64,000 nt of DNA from a virus, in the IMG/VR virus record IMGVR_UViG_3300032291_002550, positions 126,436 through 190,435 of that record; one strand, 5' to 3'. The notes under the pieces are model-generated. The model worked only from the letters and a program-made list of their open reading frames with translations. It was not told where the DNA came from and made no database searches. Shown here in pieces: positions 37,733 through 45,041 of this stretch; the stretch's first letter is position 1; each line of letters begins with the position of its first letter. The position numbers and the translations under genes were made by a program.

Positions 37733-38551
37733 ATGAGACTTAAAAATAAAATATTAATTGAAGGAGACACTTTATCAATCTTCGAAGGTATGTTTAACTC
37801 CATGAAAGGTGGAGCAGATTTACAGCACATTGCAAAAGTGATATATGATGAACTACAACAAATGGGTTCATATGATTCTTCAGATAGACAATCATTAATA
37901 AAACAAGCCGGATTATCGGGTAAAGATGCAGAGACAGTATCAGATATGTTATTTGATATGGATGCAGATGAAAGATACAACGATATGAGTAGATATGATG
38001 AATCTATTAATGAAGCTAAAGAAAAGAAAGACCCTGCTGAGAAAAAGAAAGCAGATAAAACTAATTACGGCCATAAAGATATGTCTGATGTAGATATGGT
38101 TAATCCTTATGAATTAAGAAAAGGAATACGTATTGAAATGGTAGATATTGATGATTATGAAAAAGCAATGGATAAAGCAGTTAAGAAATTAAAGAAAGAT
38201 CCAATGTTTTACAGTAATCTAATTGCTAATTCTAAGGAAATTAAAGGCAAAAGATCAGACGTACCTACCGAAGTGAAGGATAAAAAACTTAATAAAGTAT
38301 CTGATAAATTAAAGGATAAAGCAAATGAAATGGAAGTATCTAAAAAAGATGCTACTAAAAAGAATGCTAATGATTCTTTAAATAAAAAAGAAAAAGCTTC
38401 TGGAAAACCTAAAGGAGTAAAGGAAATGACAATGAAACCTAAGGCTTCTAAAGGAATGAAATCTATGACAGTTCCAGGCAAAGAAAAGAAAACTAACTTA
38501 AAAGAAAATGTTAATCTTTGGGAAGCATTTAAAAAGAACATCTTAAGATAA
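37733..38551 (+). CDS. Putative prohead core protein, lysine-rich
   Basis: 272 residues. N-terminus MRLKNKILIEGD has an LxE site at residues 8-10. The first half is acidic; the second half is very Lys-rich and repetitive (KDKKLNKVSDKLKDKANE, KPKGVKEMTMKPKASKG), suggesting DNA contact. The protein lies just before the protease gene, so it resembles a T4 internal or core protein that is packaged and cut. That role is inferred. Confidence 0.55.
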   Translation: MRLKNKILIEGDTLSIFEGMFNSMKGGADLQHIAKVIYDELQQMGSYDSSDRQSLIKQAGLSGKDAETVSDMLFDMDADERYNDMSRYDESINEAKEKKDPAEKKKADKTNYGHKDMSDVDMVNPYELRKGIRIEMVDIDDYEKAMDKAVKKLKKDPMFYSNLIANSKEIKGKRSDVPTEVKDKKLNKVSDKLKDKANEMEVSKKDATKKNANDSLNKKEKASGKPKGVKEMTMKPKASKGMKSMTVPGKEKKTNLKENVNLWEAFKKNILR

Positions 38552-38560
38552 TTATATAAA

Positions 38561-39169
38561 ATGAATACTAATAATTTACTTATAGATTATCTTCCGTTTG
38601 AAGTAACGCCTCAAATGATTAACGAGTCGCTAGAACAAAATGGCGGTCGTTTAATTGTTAAAGGTACTTTACAACGAGCTGATGCTTTTAATCATAATGG
38701 AAGAACATACCCTAGACCTATATTAGAGCGCGAAGCTTCTAGATATCTTGGTCAAGAAGTTAAAGAAAGAAGAGCCTTAGGAGAATTAGATCATCCAGAT
38801 TCTTCAGTAATTAACTTAAATAATGTTTCTCATAATATTTTAGAGATGCATTGGGATGGTGATGATTTAGTCGGGACTGTTGAAGTACTACCTACACCTA
38901 GCGGAAATATTTTAAAGGCATTATTTCAAGCCGGTATTAAATTAGGTATTAGTTCAAGAGGCTTAGGTTCAGTTAAGCAAATTGACGAGCAAGGACATGT
39001 ACAAGTTCAAGATGATTTTAATTTATTATGCTTTGACTTTGTTTCTAGTCCATCAACTCAAGGAGCTTATTTAAGACCTATTAATGAAGGTTCTGGTCAA
39101 ATAAATATAACAAATAAATATTATTCTGTAGAAAAGATTATTACAGATATAATATCAGATTTTAAATAA
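38561..39169 (+). CDS. 21: Prohead protease (gp21)
   Basis: 202 residues, T4 gp21 is 212. Catalytic His in GELDHPDSS (about residues 74-82) and Ser in LGISSRGLGSV (about 126-136), with ALFQAGIKLGISSRG being the family hallmark. The motif NGRTYPRPILERE near residue 50 is also typical. It cuts head proteins after (I/L)xE sites during maturation and then itself. The surrounding genes encode several proteins with such sites. Confidence 0.93.
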   Translation: MNTNNLLIDYLPFEVTPQMINESLEQNGGRLIVKGTLQRADAFNHNGRTYPRPILEREASRYLGQEVKERRALGELDHPDSSVINLNNVSHNILEMHWDGDDLVGTVEVLPTPSGNILKALFQAGIKLGISSRGLGSVKQIDEQGHVQVQDDFNLLCFDFVSSPSTQGAYLRPINEGSGQINITNKYYSVEKIITDIISDFK

Positions 39170-39176
39170 TAAGAAA

Positions 39177-39638
39177 ATGTCAAAAGATAATAAAATAAAA
39201 TTAAAGGCGCTTTTAAATGAAGCATTTGGAACTTGGGGTGTTGTTACGCATGCCCATCCAAATCGTAAAAAGCTTCAAGAACAAGAACCTGGTATGCCCG
39301 GAGCAGTTCCTACAAGACCTGCAGCTCAGCCACCTAGAACTCAACCTAAACCGCCAGTACCTACAAAACCACAGCAAAGACCTGTAACCAATGATGTACC
39401 GGAAGAACCAAAACAAACTCCGCCGCCGACAGAAAATCTTAACTTTAAAGTGCAGCCTGGGTTTAAAGTAGAATTTGATGGGAAGCCCGGCCAATATTAT
39501 ATTATTAGAATCATGAATACTTCAATGACTAATTTTTTAGTAGTTAATGATAAAATAGGAAAACCTGTACAATTTATTGGAGTAAATATAGAAAAGATTA
39601 ATTCTGACGAAAAAGGTAAACCATTTAATAAAGAATAA
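39177..39638 (+). CDS. Proline-rich head-cluster protein with processing-type N-terminus
   Basis: 153 residues. [12 protein letters not shown] at the start contains LxE at residues 13-15. Residues 36-82 are Pro/Gln/Thr-rich and probably disordered ([19 protein letters not shown]). The C-terminal 60 residues look like a small beta domain. It lies between the protease and scaffold genes, so it is likely a prohead core component or internal protein. Confidence 0.55.
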   Translation: MSKDNKIKLKALLNEAFGTWGVVTHAHPNRKKLQEQEPGMPGAVPTRPAAQPPRTQPKPPVPTKPQQRPVTNDVPEEPKQTPPPTENLNFKVQPGFKVEFDGKPGQYYIIRIMNTSMTNFLVVNDKIGKPVQFIGVNIEKINSDEKGKPFNKE

Positions 39639-39642
39639 TACA

Positions 39643-40188
39643 ATGACTAGTTTAAAAAACATTATAAGCGAAAAATGGATGCAAAATGAAGCATCAGAAA
39701 AAATAAAACTAACTCCTCAAGATAAAAAAGAAATCATGGAGATGATTGGCAAGTTCAATGAATATGGCAATCATATATACAGAGCAGACGAATTACGTAA
39801 CATTACTAATGAAATGAAAGATGTAATTCAGAAAGCTAAAGATATGACTTTACAAGAAACAGAAGGAAGCTTTGATGGCATTACAGTAGGACGTCATATG
39901 AAAACATTAGAAAGTTCTATGCAATTATTTGAAAAGACGGCTGGCGAAATTAATACTTTACAGCAAAGACTAGAAAGCGTATATGAAGATATTGGAAGTG
40001 TATTAAATAAATATTACAAGATAAATGAAAATGAATTAGATGCAGTAGGTCATGAAGATAGTGATATTAATAATGATGGTAAAGTAGACAAACAAGATTC
40101 ATATTTAAAGAATAGAAGAAGTGTTATTGCTCATGAAATAAATGAAAGAGAAATTAATAAATTTAAAAGATTAGCAGGTATTAAATAA
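39643..40188 (+). CDS. Prohead core-like protein with EF-hand-like loop and LAG-K tail
   Basis: 181 residues, helical. Starts [12 protein letters not shown] with IxE at residues 8-10. Residues 141-152 ([12 protein letters not shown]) fit a 12-residue EF-hand/dockerin calcium loop. It ends FKRLAGIK, nearly the same as the end of the scaffold protein encoded next (FKKLAGLK). It therefore probably shares a partner with the scaffold, perhaps the capsid shell. Followed by a terminator. Confidence 0.55.
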   Translation: MTSLKNIISEKWMQNEASEKIKLTPQDKKEIMEMIGKFNEYGNHIYRADELRNITNEMKDVIQKAKDMTLQETEGSFDGITVGRHMKTLESSMQLFEKTAGEINTLQQRLESVYEDIGSVLNKYYKINENELDAVGHEDSDINNDGKVDKQDSYLKNRRSVIAHEINEREINKFKRLAGIK

Positions 40189-40198
40189 TTAAAACTTA

Positions 40199-40226
40199 AA
40201 AAGCTCTAAGAAATTGGGGCTTTTTT
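40199..40226 (+). terminator. Rho-independent terminator before the scaffold gene
   Basis: AAGCTC, loop TAAGAAATT(G), GGGCTT, T-run, then ACTGAATATAT as after other terminators. Separates early head genes from scaffold-capsid. Confidence 0.8.
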
Positions 40227-40257
40227 ACTGAATATATAAAAAAGTTTCAAAAAGTAT

Positions 40258-40365
40258 CATGTTTTTGTAACATGGGTAATATATATAATAAATTCCAATA
40301 TCGTATTCCTAATATACGATTACAAAAAATATCTAAACCGCTTTTATAGTTCATTAATAACTATA
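40258..40365 (+). promoter_or_regulatory. Leader of the scaffold-capsid transcript with three hairpins
   Basis: The 219-base spacer 40189-40407 has no gene. After the terminator it holds three perfect hairpins: CATGTT/AACATG (40258-40274), ATCGTAT/ATACGAT (40300-40320) and TATAGTT/AACTATA (40345-40365). A promoter-like ATATATAATAAAT lies between the first and second. If transcription starts there, the last two form a structured leader about 100 bases long ahead of the scaffold ATG. Confidence 0.4.
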
Positions 40366-40407
40366 CCGAATATTTCGTGCGGACAAAAAATCACATAAAA
40401 ATAAAAA

Positions 40408-41370
40408 ATGCAAGACTTATTAAAAGAAGCTATTGCGGATGCAAAAGCAGTTAAAGAAACAGCCATTGCTAATGCTAAGTTAGCTTTAGAAGAAGCATTC
40501 ACCCCAAGAATTCAATCTATGATTTCTTCTCGTTTAGCAGAAGAAGGAATGGAAGATGAAGAAGGAATGGAAGATGAAATGTCAATGGAAGATCCAGGAA
40601 TGGATGATGATGGAATGGATGTAGGCGATTTATCAATTGATATCAATCAAGATGGTCAATTCGATGAATTTGATATTATGTCTAAACCAGGTGCAGCTGC
40701 ACCGACAGAAGAAATGCCAGCAGAAGAAATGCCAGCAGAAGAAGAATTAGATGAGTATGATTTATCAGAAATCTTACGTCAGTTAGACGAAGAAGAGTAT
40801 GAATTAAACCCAGGCGAAGATCCAGATGCTATTGAAGAAATGGATAGAGCCGCTGTTGATGCTGAAGAAGAAGAGCACATGACAGATCTAGAAGAAGAAA
40901 TTGATATTGATGCTTTATTAGAAGAATTAATGGGCGATGACGAAATGTCTGAAATGAATGATGAAATGCCAATGGAAAAGCCAGAAGAAATGATGGAAAT
41001 GAAAAAGGCAAATGCTAAAATGAAGAAAGAGTTAGAAGAAGCTTATAGCGCAATTAAAACTATGAAAGATAGTTTAAATGAAGTTAATATGCTTAATGCA
41101 AAACTTTTATTCACAAACAAATTATTTAAAGCTCATACTTTAAATGAATCGCAAAAAGTTAAAGTAATTGATACTTTCGATCGTGCTAGAACAATTAGAG
41201 AAGTTAAATTAGTATATGCTACTTTATCTGAATCATTCTCAAGCAAGAAAACATTAGTAAAAGAATCAGTTGCATCTAAACCAGTTGCATCAACAAAACC
41301 TAAACAAACTATTTTATCTGAAGGCGAACAAATTGCAAACAGATTTAAGAAATTAGCAGGTTTAAAATAA
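40408..41370 (+). CDS. 22: Prohead scaffold core protein (gp22-like)
   Basis: 320 residues, immediately before the capsid gene as in T4. It is very acidic (long Glu/Asp/Met runs at residues 45-200), helical at both ends, with KANAKMKKELEEAYSAIKTMK coiled coil and the C-terminal end RFKKLAGLK. N-terminus MQDLLKEA has LxE at 5-7, a site for removal during maturation. Residues 78-89 form an EF-hand-like loop (DINQDGQFDEFD). The protein would build the internal core and be digested by gp21. Identity with gp22 is by position and composition. Confidence 0.75.
   Translation: MQDLLKEAIADAKAVKETAIANAKLALEEAFTPRIQSMISSRLAEEGMEDEEGMEDEMSMEDPGMDDDGMDVGDLSIDINQDGQFDEFDIMSKPGAAAPTEEMPAEEMPAEEELDEYDLSEILRQLDEEEYELNPGEDPDAIEEMDRAAVDAEEEEHMTDLEEEIDIDALLEELMGDDEMSEMNDEMPMEKPEEMMEMKKANAKMKKELEEAYSAIKTMKDSLNEVNMLNAKLLFTNKLFKAHTLNESQKVKVIDTFDRARTIREVKLVYATLSESFSSKKTLVKESVASKPVASTKPKQTILSEGEQIANRFKKLAGLK
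40543..40578 (+). repeat. Tandem 18-base repeat, two perfect copies
   Basis: GAAGGAATGGAAGATGAA twice, encoding EGMEDE repeated in the scaffold acidic region. A similar 15-base pair of repeats lies at 40711-40740. Confidence 0.85.
40711..40740 (+). repeat. Tandem 15-base repeat, two perfect copies
   Basis: GAAATGCCAGCAGAA twice, encoding EMPAE repeated. It shows recent slippage growth of the disordered scaffold segment. Confidence 0.85.
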
Positions 41371-41415
41371 TTTTAAAAATAACTTAAACAAAAAACAAAA
41401 AACATAAATATTACT

Positions 41416-43164
41416 ATGAGTAATTTAAATGCAATTCAAAAGATCGTTTCATCTACACAAGATAGATCTTTCCAACTTTTAGAAGAATCTAAAGGTTTAG
41501 TTAACAAATGGGCTAAGACCGGTTTGTTAGAAGGAGTTGATAGCGAATATGACAGAGCTAGCATCTCAATTTTATTAGAAAACCAAGCTAAGCAATTAAT
41601 TACAGAATCTAGCAGAACAGGTACAGCAGCAGGATCAGAAGAATGGTCAGGTGTTGCTCTTCCGTTAGTAAGACGTATTTTCAGTGAAATTGCTGCAAAA
41701 GATTTCGTTTCAGTTCAACCAATGTCTTTACCTTCAGGTCTAGTATTTTATTTAGATTTTAAATATGGTACTACAAACAATGCTGGGTTTGCAACTACTA
41801 ATACTTCACAAAATCCTAGTAACCCAGGTTACCAAACTAATTCAGTATTTGGTGTAACTAATACAACTGGTGATCCGACACAAGGTTTATATGGTGCTGG
41901 TAGATTTGGATATTCTATTGCTAATACATCTAGTATTTCTAACTTAGTAGCTGGTGGCGTTGGTTTAACTACATTTGGTACATCATCTTTATCAGCAGCA
42001 GATTACAATTTTGATACAAGATTCTTTAATACTTATTCTGCATCATTAGCAGTACCTGCTACGAGCTCAATGAAATTATTAACAATATCTTCGGCATCAA
42101 TTCCTAACTTTGACCCGGAAGGTGTTAGAGCATTTAATCTTTCAGGTTCAGCACAAGTATTAACTGTATTCCCTCAATTTACTAGAGTAAATTCAGATAA
42201 TTCACAAATTTCATTTGTTGTATCTGCATCAGGACCTTCATTTGCAACTAACGGTGCATTTAGTTTCGGTAACGTACAATGTATCTATGAAGTTCAACCT
42301 ACAGCAGCTAATCGTGGTGATTTTGAAGCTGGTAATTCACCTTATGGTCAAACTCAAGGAATTGATACTAACATTAACATTCCAGAAATAAACGTTGAAA
42401 TGCGTTCTGAGCCGATCGTTGCTAAGACTCGTAAATTAAAAGCTATCTGGACTCCAGAATTCGCGCAAGATTTAAATGCATACCATGCAATTGATGCTGA
42501 AGCAGAATTAACTTCAATGTTATCTGAGTATATTTCTCAAGAAATTGATTTAGAGATTTTAGATATGTTAATGCAAAATGCAGTAACAATTGATGCGTGG
42601 TCAGCAGTAATCGGGCGTTCAGTAGATGTTAACTTACCAGGTGTTGGTACTAACCCACTACCGACTTTCTATTCAACAGATGCTACATCAACAGGTGGTG
42701 CATTCTACAATCAACAAACTTGGTTCCAAACTTTAGGAACTAAAATCCAAAAGGTATCTAACAAAATTCATCAAAAAACAATGCGTGGTGGTGCGAACTT
42801 CTTAGTTTGTTCTCCAGACGTTGCTACTATCTTAGAATCTATCCCAGGATATGCAGCTGACACTAATGGTGATAAGATGCAATTTGCAATGGGTGTTCAA
42901 AAAGCTGGTATGATGAATAATCGTTTCCAAGTTTACAAAAACCCTTATATGTTAGAAAATACCATTTTAATGGGTTACAGAGGAAATCAATTCTTAGAAA
43001 CAGGTGCGGTTTATAGCCCATATGTTCCATTGATTATGACTCCTTTAGTTTATGATCCGAATAACTTCACTCCAAGAAAAGGTGTAATGACACGTTACGC
43101 TAAGAAGATTGTTCGTCCCGAATTTTACGGTGTAATTAGAATAATGGATTTAAATAGAATCTAA
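41416..43164 (+). CDS. 23: Major capsid protein (gp23)
   Basis: 582 residues; T4 gp23 is 521. Conserved opening SILLENQAKQLITESS (51-66), then EEWSGVALPLVRRIF; later EINVEMRSEPIVAKTRKLKA and the C-terminal MTPLVYDPNNFTPRKGVMTR. A gp21 site I62-T63-E64 followed by Ser65 matches the T4 cut after residue 65, so the mature protein should start at Ser65. Residues about 110-300 contain a Ser/Thr/Asn-rich region that may be an insertion domain on the shell surface. A strong terminator follows. Confidence 0.96.
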   Translation: MSNLNAIQKIVSSTQDRSFQLLEESKGLVNKWAKTGLLEGVDSEYDRASISILLENQAKQLITESSRTGTAAGSEEWSGVALPLVRRIFSEIAAKDFVSVQPMSLPSGLVFYLDFKYGTTNNAGFATTNTSQNPSNPGYQTNSVFGVTNTTGDPTQGLYGAGRFGYSIANTSSISNLVAGGVGLTTFGTSSLSAADYNFDTRFFNTYSASLAVPATSSMKLLTISSASIPNFDPEGVRAFNLSGSAQVLTVFPQFTRVNSDNSQISFVVSASGPSFATNGAFSFGNVQCIYEVQPTAANRGDFEAGNSPYGQTQGIDTNINIPEINVEMRSEPIVAKTRKLKAIWTPEFAQDLNAYHAIDAEAELTSMLSEYISQEIDLEILDMLMQNAVTIDAWSAVIGRSVDVNLPGVGTNPLPTFYSTDATSTGGAFYNQQTWFQTLGTKIQKVSNKIHQKTMRGGANFLVCSPDVATILESIPGYAADTNGDKMQFAMGVQKAGMMNNRFQVYKNPYMLENTILMGYRGNQFLETGAVYSPYVPLIMTPLVYDPNNFTPRKGVMTRYAKKIVRPEFYGVIRIMDLNRI

Positions 43165-43189
43165 TTCTAAATAAAATAAAATAGAAGAA

Positions 43190-43217
43190 GGCAGAAGAAA
43201 TTCTGCCTTTTTTTATG
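43190..43217 (+). terminator. Terminator after gp23, copy 1 of a 28-base repeat
   Basis: GGCAGAA (43190-43196), loop GAAA, TTCTGCC (43201-43207), seven T, then ATG. The 28 bases recur exactly at 43810-43837. Confidence 0.92.
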
Positions 43218-43236
43218 TTTTTGACATCCATAGAAC

Positions 43237-43252
43237 ATATTTATAATAAAAG
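43237..43252 (+). promoter_or_regulatory. Putative late promoter of the GIY-YIG gene
   Basis: ATATTTATAATAAAAG, eight bases before ATG 43261. Confidence 0.5.
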
Positions 43253-43260
43253 CAATTCTA

Positions 43261-43802
43261 TGGTTATATACGAAACAATAAATAAAATTAACGGAAAGCG
43301 TTATATAGGTAAAGATAAGTACAATGATCCTTCATATCTAGGCTCTGGTACATTATTAACTAAAGCAATAAAAAAGTATGGCAAAGAACATTTTATAAAA
43401 ACAATATTAGAGTATTGTAATTCAGAAGAACATATGGCTGAAAGAGAACAATATTGGATTAAATTAATGGGTGCACAAAAATCTAAGTTATATTATAATA
43501 TAGGAGAAGGTGGTAATGGCGGAGATAATATTTCACATAATCCTAAAAAAGATTTATTCATTAAAAAGATGACTAAAATTAATAATGATCCACAATATCT
43601 ACGTACTACAGTAGGGCATGGTGAATCTACAAAAGAAAATCAACGTAAAGCAGCAAAAGGACGTTATACATTACCATGGTTTAAAGAAAGATACGGAGAT
43701 GAAAATGGAGAACGTTTATATGAAGAACGAAGATGGAAATTAAAAAATAGAAACTATAATAAGTTTAGAGACCCAATAACAGGGAAGTTTTCTAAAATAT
43801 AA
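43261..43802 (+). CDS. GIY-YIG homing endonuclease (free-standing)
   Basis: 180 residues from ATG 43261. An upstream in-frame ATG at 43215 directly follows the T-run of the gp23 terminator and would precede the promoter-like motif, so it is unlikely. GIY-YIG core: VIYETINKINGKRYIGKDK (residues 2-20, with the VIY and YIG strands), GSGTLLTKAIKKYGKEHF, then EREQYWI with the catalytic Glu and the NIGEGGNGGD end of the domain. The C-terminal part (KGRYTLPWFKERYG) may bind DNA. Such genes spread by cutting neighbouring DNA of phages that lack them. Confidence 0.88.
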
Positions 43803-43809
43803 TAATAAG

Positions 43810-43837
43810 GGCAGAAGAAATTCTGCCTTTTTTTATG
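43810..43837 (+). terminator. Terminator after the GIY-YIG gene, copy 2 of the repeat
   Basis: Same 28 bases as 43190-43217, including stem, loop, T-run and ATG. The two copies bound a 592-base segment holding the endonuclease gene and its promoter motif. The following spacer (43838-43979) has a small GGGC/GCCC hairpin and no gene. Confidence 0.92.
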
Positions 43838-43951
43838 GGCATACGCCCCAAAATCTTATCGTATACGAACTTTTATTATAAACTGATATTCTTATATAGA
43901 GTACATAAAATACTAATGTATACATGTGCTAAATACTTTTTAACAACGAGT

Positions 43952-43966
43952 GATATTTATATTAAA
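43952..43966 (+). promoter_or_regulatory. Putative late promoter of phoH
   Basis: GATATTTATATTAAA, 13 bases before ATG 43980. Confidence 0.5.
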
Positions 43967-43979
43967 TTTAGTTATAAGT

Positions 43980-44648
43980 ATGAAAGATACAAATCGTCAA
44001 CGTAAAACGGAGATTAAGGCAATTAGTGCGGTACAATTAAATGAAGAGCAAAAAGAAGCTAAACGATTAATTGTAGAAAATCAAATAGTAGTTGTTACCG
44101 GAAGAGCTGGTAGTGGTAAAAGTTTAGTATGTGCTCAAGCAGCATTAGACTTCTTAAAGAAAAAGCAAATAGAATGTATTTATAACACCAGAGCTGCTGT
44201 AGAAGTCGGAAAATCATTAGGATATTTACCAGGCGCATTAAATGATAAGTTCGATCCATATATGGAAGCTCTTATAGAAAACTTAAATAAATGCTGTACT
44301 GATAAGACAGAAGTTTCTAAATTAATTGAAGCAGGGAAAGTAAAAGCATTGCCCGTGCAATTTATTCGAGGAAAAACAGTAGATGATATTTTAATTGTTG
44401 AAGAAGCTCAAAATTTAACTAAAGGAGAAATGTTAGCTATTTTAACAAGATTAGGAAAAACAGGTAAGATTGTTATAAATGGTGATAATGAGCAAACAGA
44501 TATCAAGTCTAATGATGGGCAAGTAAATGGACTAACTTATGCAATTGAATTATCTAAAAAGATAGATGAAATTAAATGGATAAAGTTAAAAGAAAATCAT
44601 AGAAGTGATTTAGTTGGCAAAATATTAGATTATGAATATAATGGTTAA
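43980..44648 (+). CDS. phoH: PhoH-like ATPase
   Basis: 222 residues from ATG 43980, which lies after the promoter-like motif; a longer frame from 43950 would begin inside that motif. Walker A VVVTGRAGSGKS (near residues 38-49), Walker B DDILIVEEAQNL, then INGDNEQTD and KLKENHRSDLV, all typical of PhoH. It is an RNA-binding ATPase/helicase-like protein of uncertain function that is common in marine phages. It overlaps the next small gene. Confidence 0.92.
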   Translation: MKDTNRQRKTEIKAISAVQLNEEQKEAKRLIVENQIVVVTGRAGSGKSLVCAQAALDFLKKKQIECIYNTRAAVEVGKSLGYLPGALNDKFDPYMEALIENLNKCCTDKTEVSKLIEAGKVKALPVQFIRGKTVDDILIVEEAQNLTKGEMLAILTRLGKTGKIVINGDNEQTDIKSNDGQVNGLTYAIELSKKIDEIKWIKLKENHRSDLVGKILDYEYNG

Positions 44649-44793
44649 AAAATTTGAGATTAGTTTAACTGTTAACGGTAGAATTATTATAATAAAGATT
44701 CAAAGACCTGGCTTAAATTATATCGATAATTATTTTGAAAATTTAGCCGGAGAAAATAACGAATATATTATTAACTATATAAAAGAAATATAA
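44641..44793 (+). CDS. Small hypothetical protein, 50 residues
   Basis: ATG overlaps the end of phoH in another frame. Translation MVKKFEISLTVNGRIIIIKI, then a short acidic helical end (ENNEYIINYIKEI). A compact beta-beta-alpha fold is possible. Its stop overlaps the next ATG (TAATG), which supports that both are real. No function known. Confidence 0.5.
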   Translation: MVKKFEISLTVNGRIIIIKIQRPGLNYIDNYFENLAGENNEYIINYIKEI

Positions 44794-44972
44794 TGTTTAT
44801 AACAGACGAAAATCTTCAAAAGGCATTAGATGAAATGAAGAGTCAAGGATTTGAATTGGGAAAAGTTTATTCTAATCCATATGCTACTGCATTTAAACCT
44901 CAAACAAATGAAGAATCTCCAGTAACTAAAAAATTGCGAGAATCTGAAGAATTACGTAATAAAAATACTTAA
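44793..44972 (+). CDS. Small hypothetical protein, 59 residues
   Basis: Begins MFITDENLQKALDEMKSQGF and ends LRESEELRNKNT; helical start and end, with a polar middle (NPYATAFKPQTNEES). One-base overlap with the upstream stop, and a terminator 9 bases after. Likely a real cotranscribed small gene. No function known. Confidence 0.5.
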   Translation: MFITDENLQKALDEMKSQGFELGKVYSNPYATAFKPQTNEESPVTKKLRESEELRNKNT

Positions 44973-44980
44973 TGTTAAGA

Positions 44981-45004
44981 TAGCCTCTTAATTGAGGCTA
45001 TTTT
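44981..45004 (+). terminator. Rho-independent terminator
   Basis: TAGCCTC (44981-44987), loop TTAATT, GAGGCTA (44994-45000), TTTT, then ACTGAATGTAT. A promoter-like motif follows immediately. Confidence 0.85.
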
Positions 45005-45015
45005 ACTGAATGTAT

Positions 45016-45030
45016 ATAATTATATTAAAG
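45016..45030 (+). promoter_or_regulatory. Putative late promoter of the neck genes
   Basis: ATAATTATATTAAAG, 11 bases before ATG 45042. Confidence 0.6.
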
Positions 45031-45041
45031 ACTTATAAGTA

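Noticed and set aside
38209-38541. Reverse-strand ORF of 110 codons, and other minus-strand ORFs (for example 4330-4626, 39213-39494)
   Set aside because: They mirror real + strand genes; composition follows the Lys/Ala or Pro codons of the coding strand, and no minus-strand promoter or neighbour supports them.
43215-43260. Earlier ATG for the GIY-YIG gene at 43215
   Set aside because: It is the last part of the duplicated terminator unit and lies before the promoter-like motif; the GIY-YIG core starts right after ATG 43261.
44981-45000. Hairpin considered as part of a tRNA
   Set aside because: Simple stem of 7 with a loop of 6 and T-run; no cloverleaf. No tRNA was recognised elsewhere.
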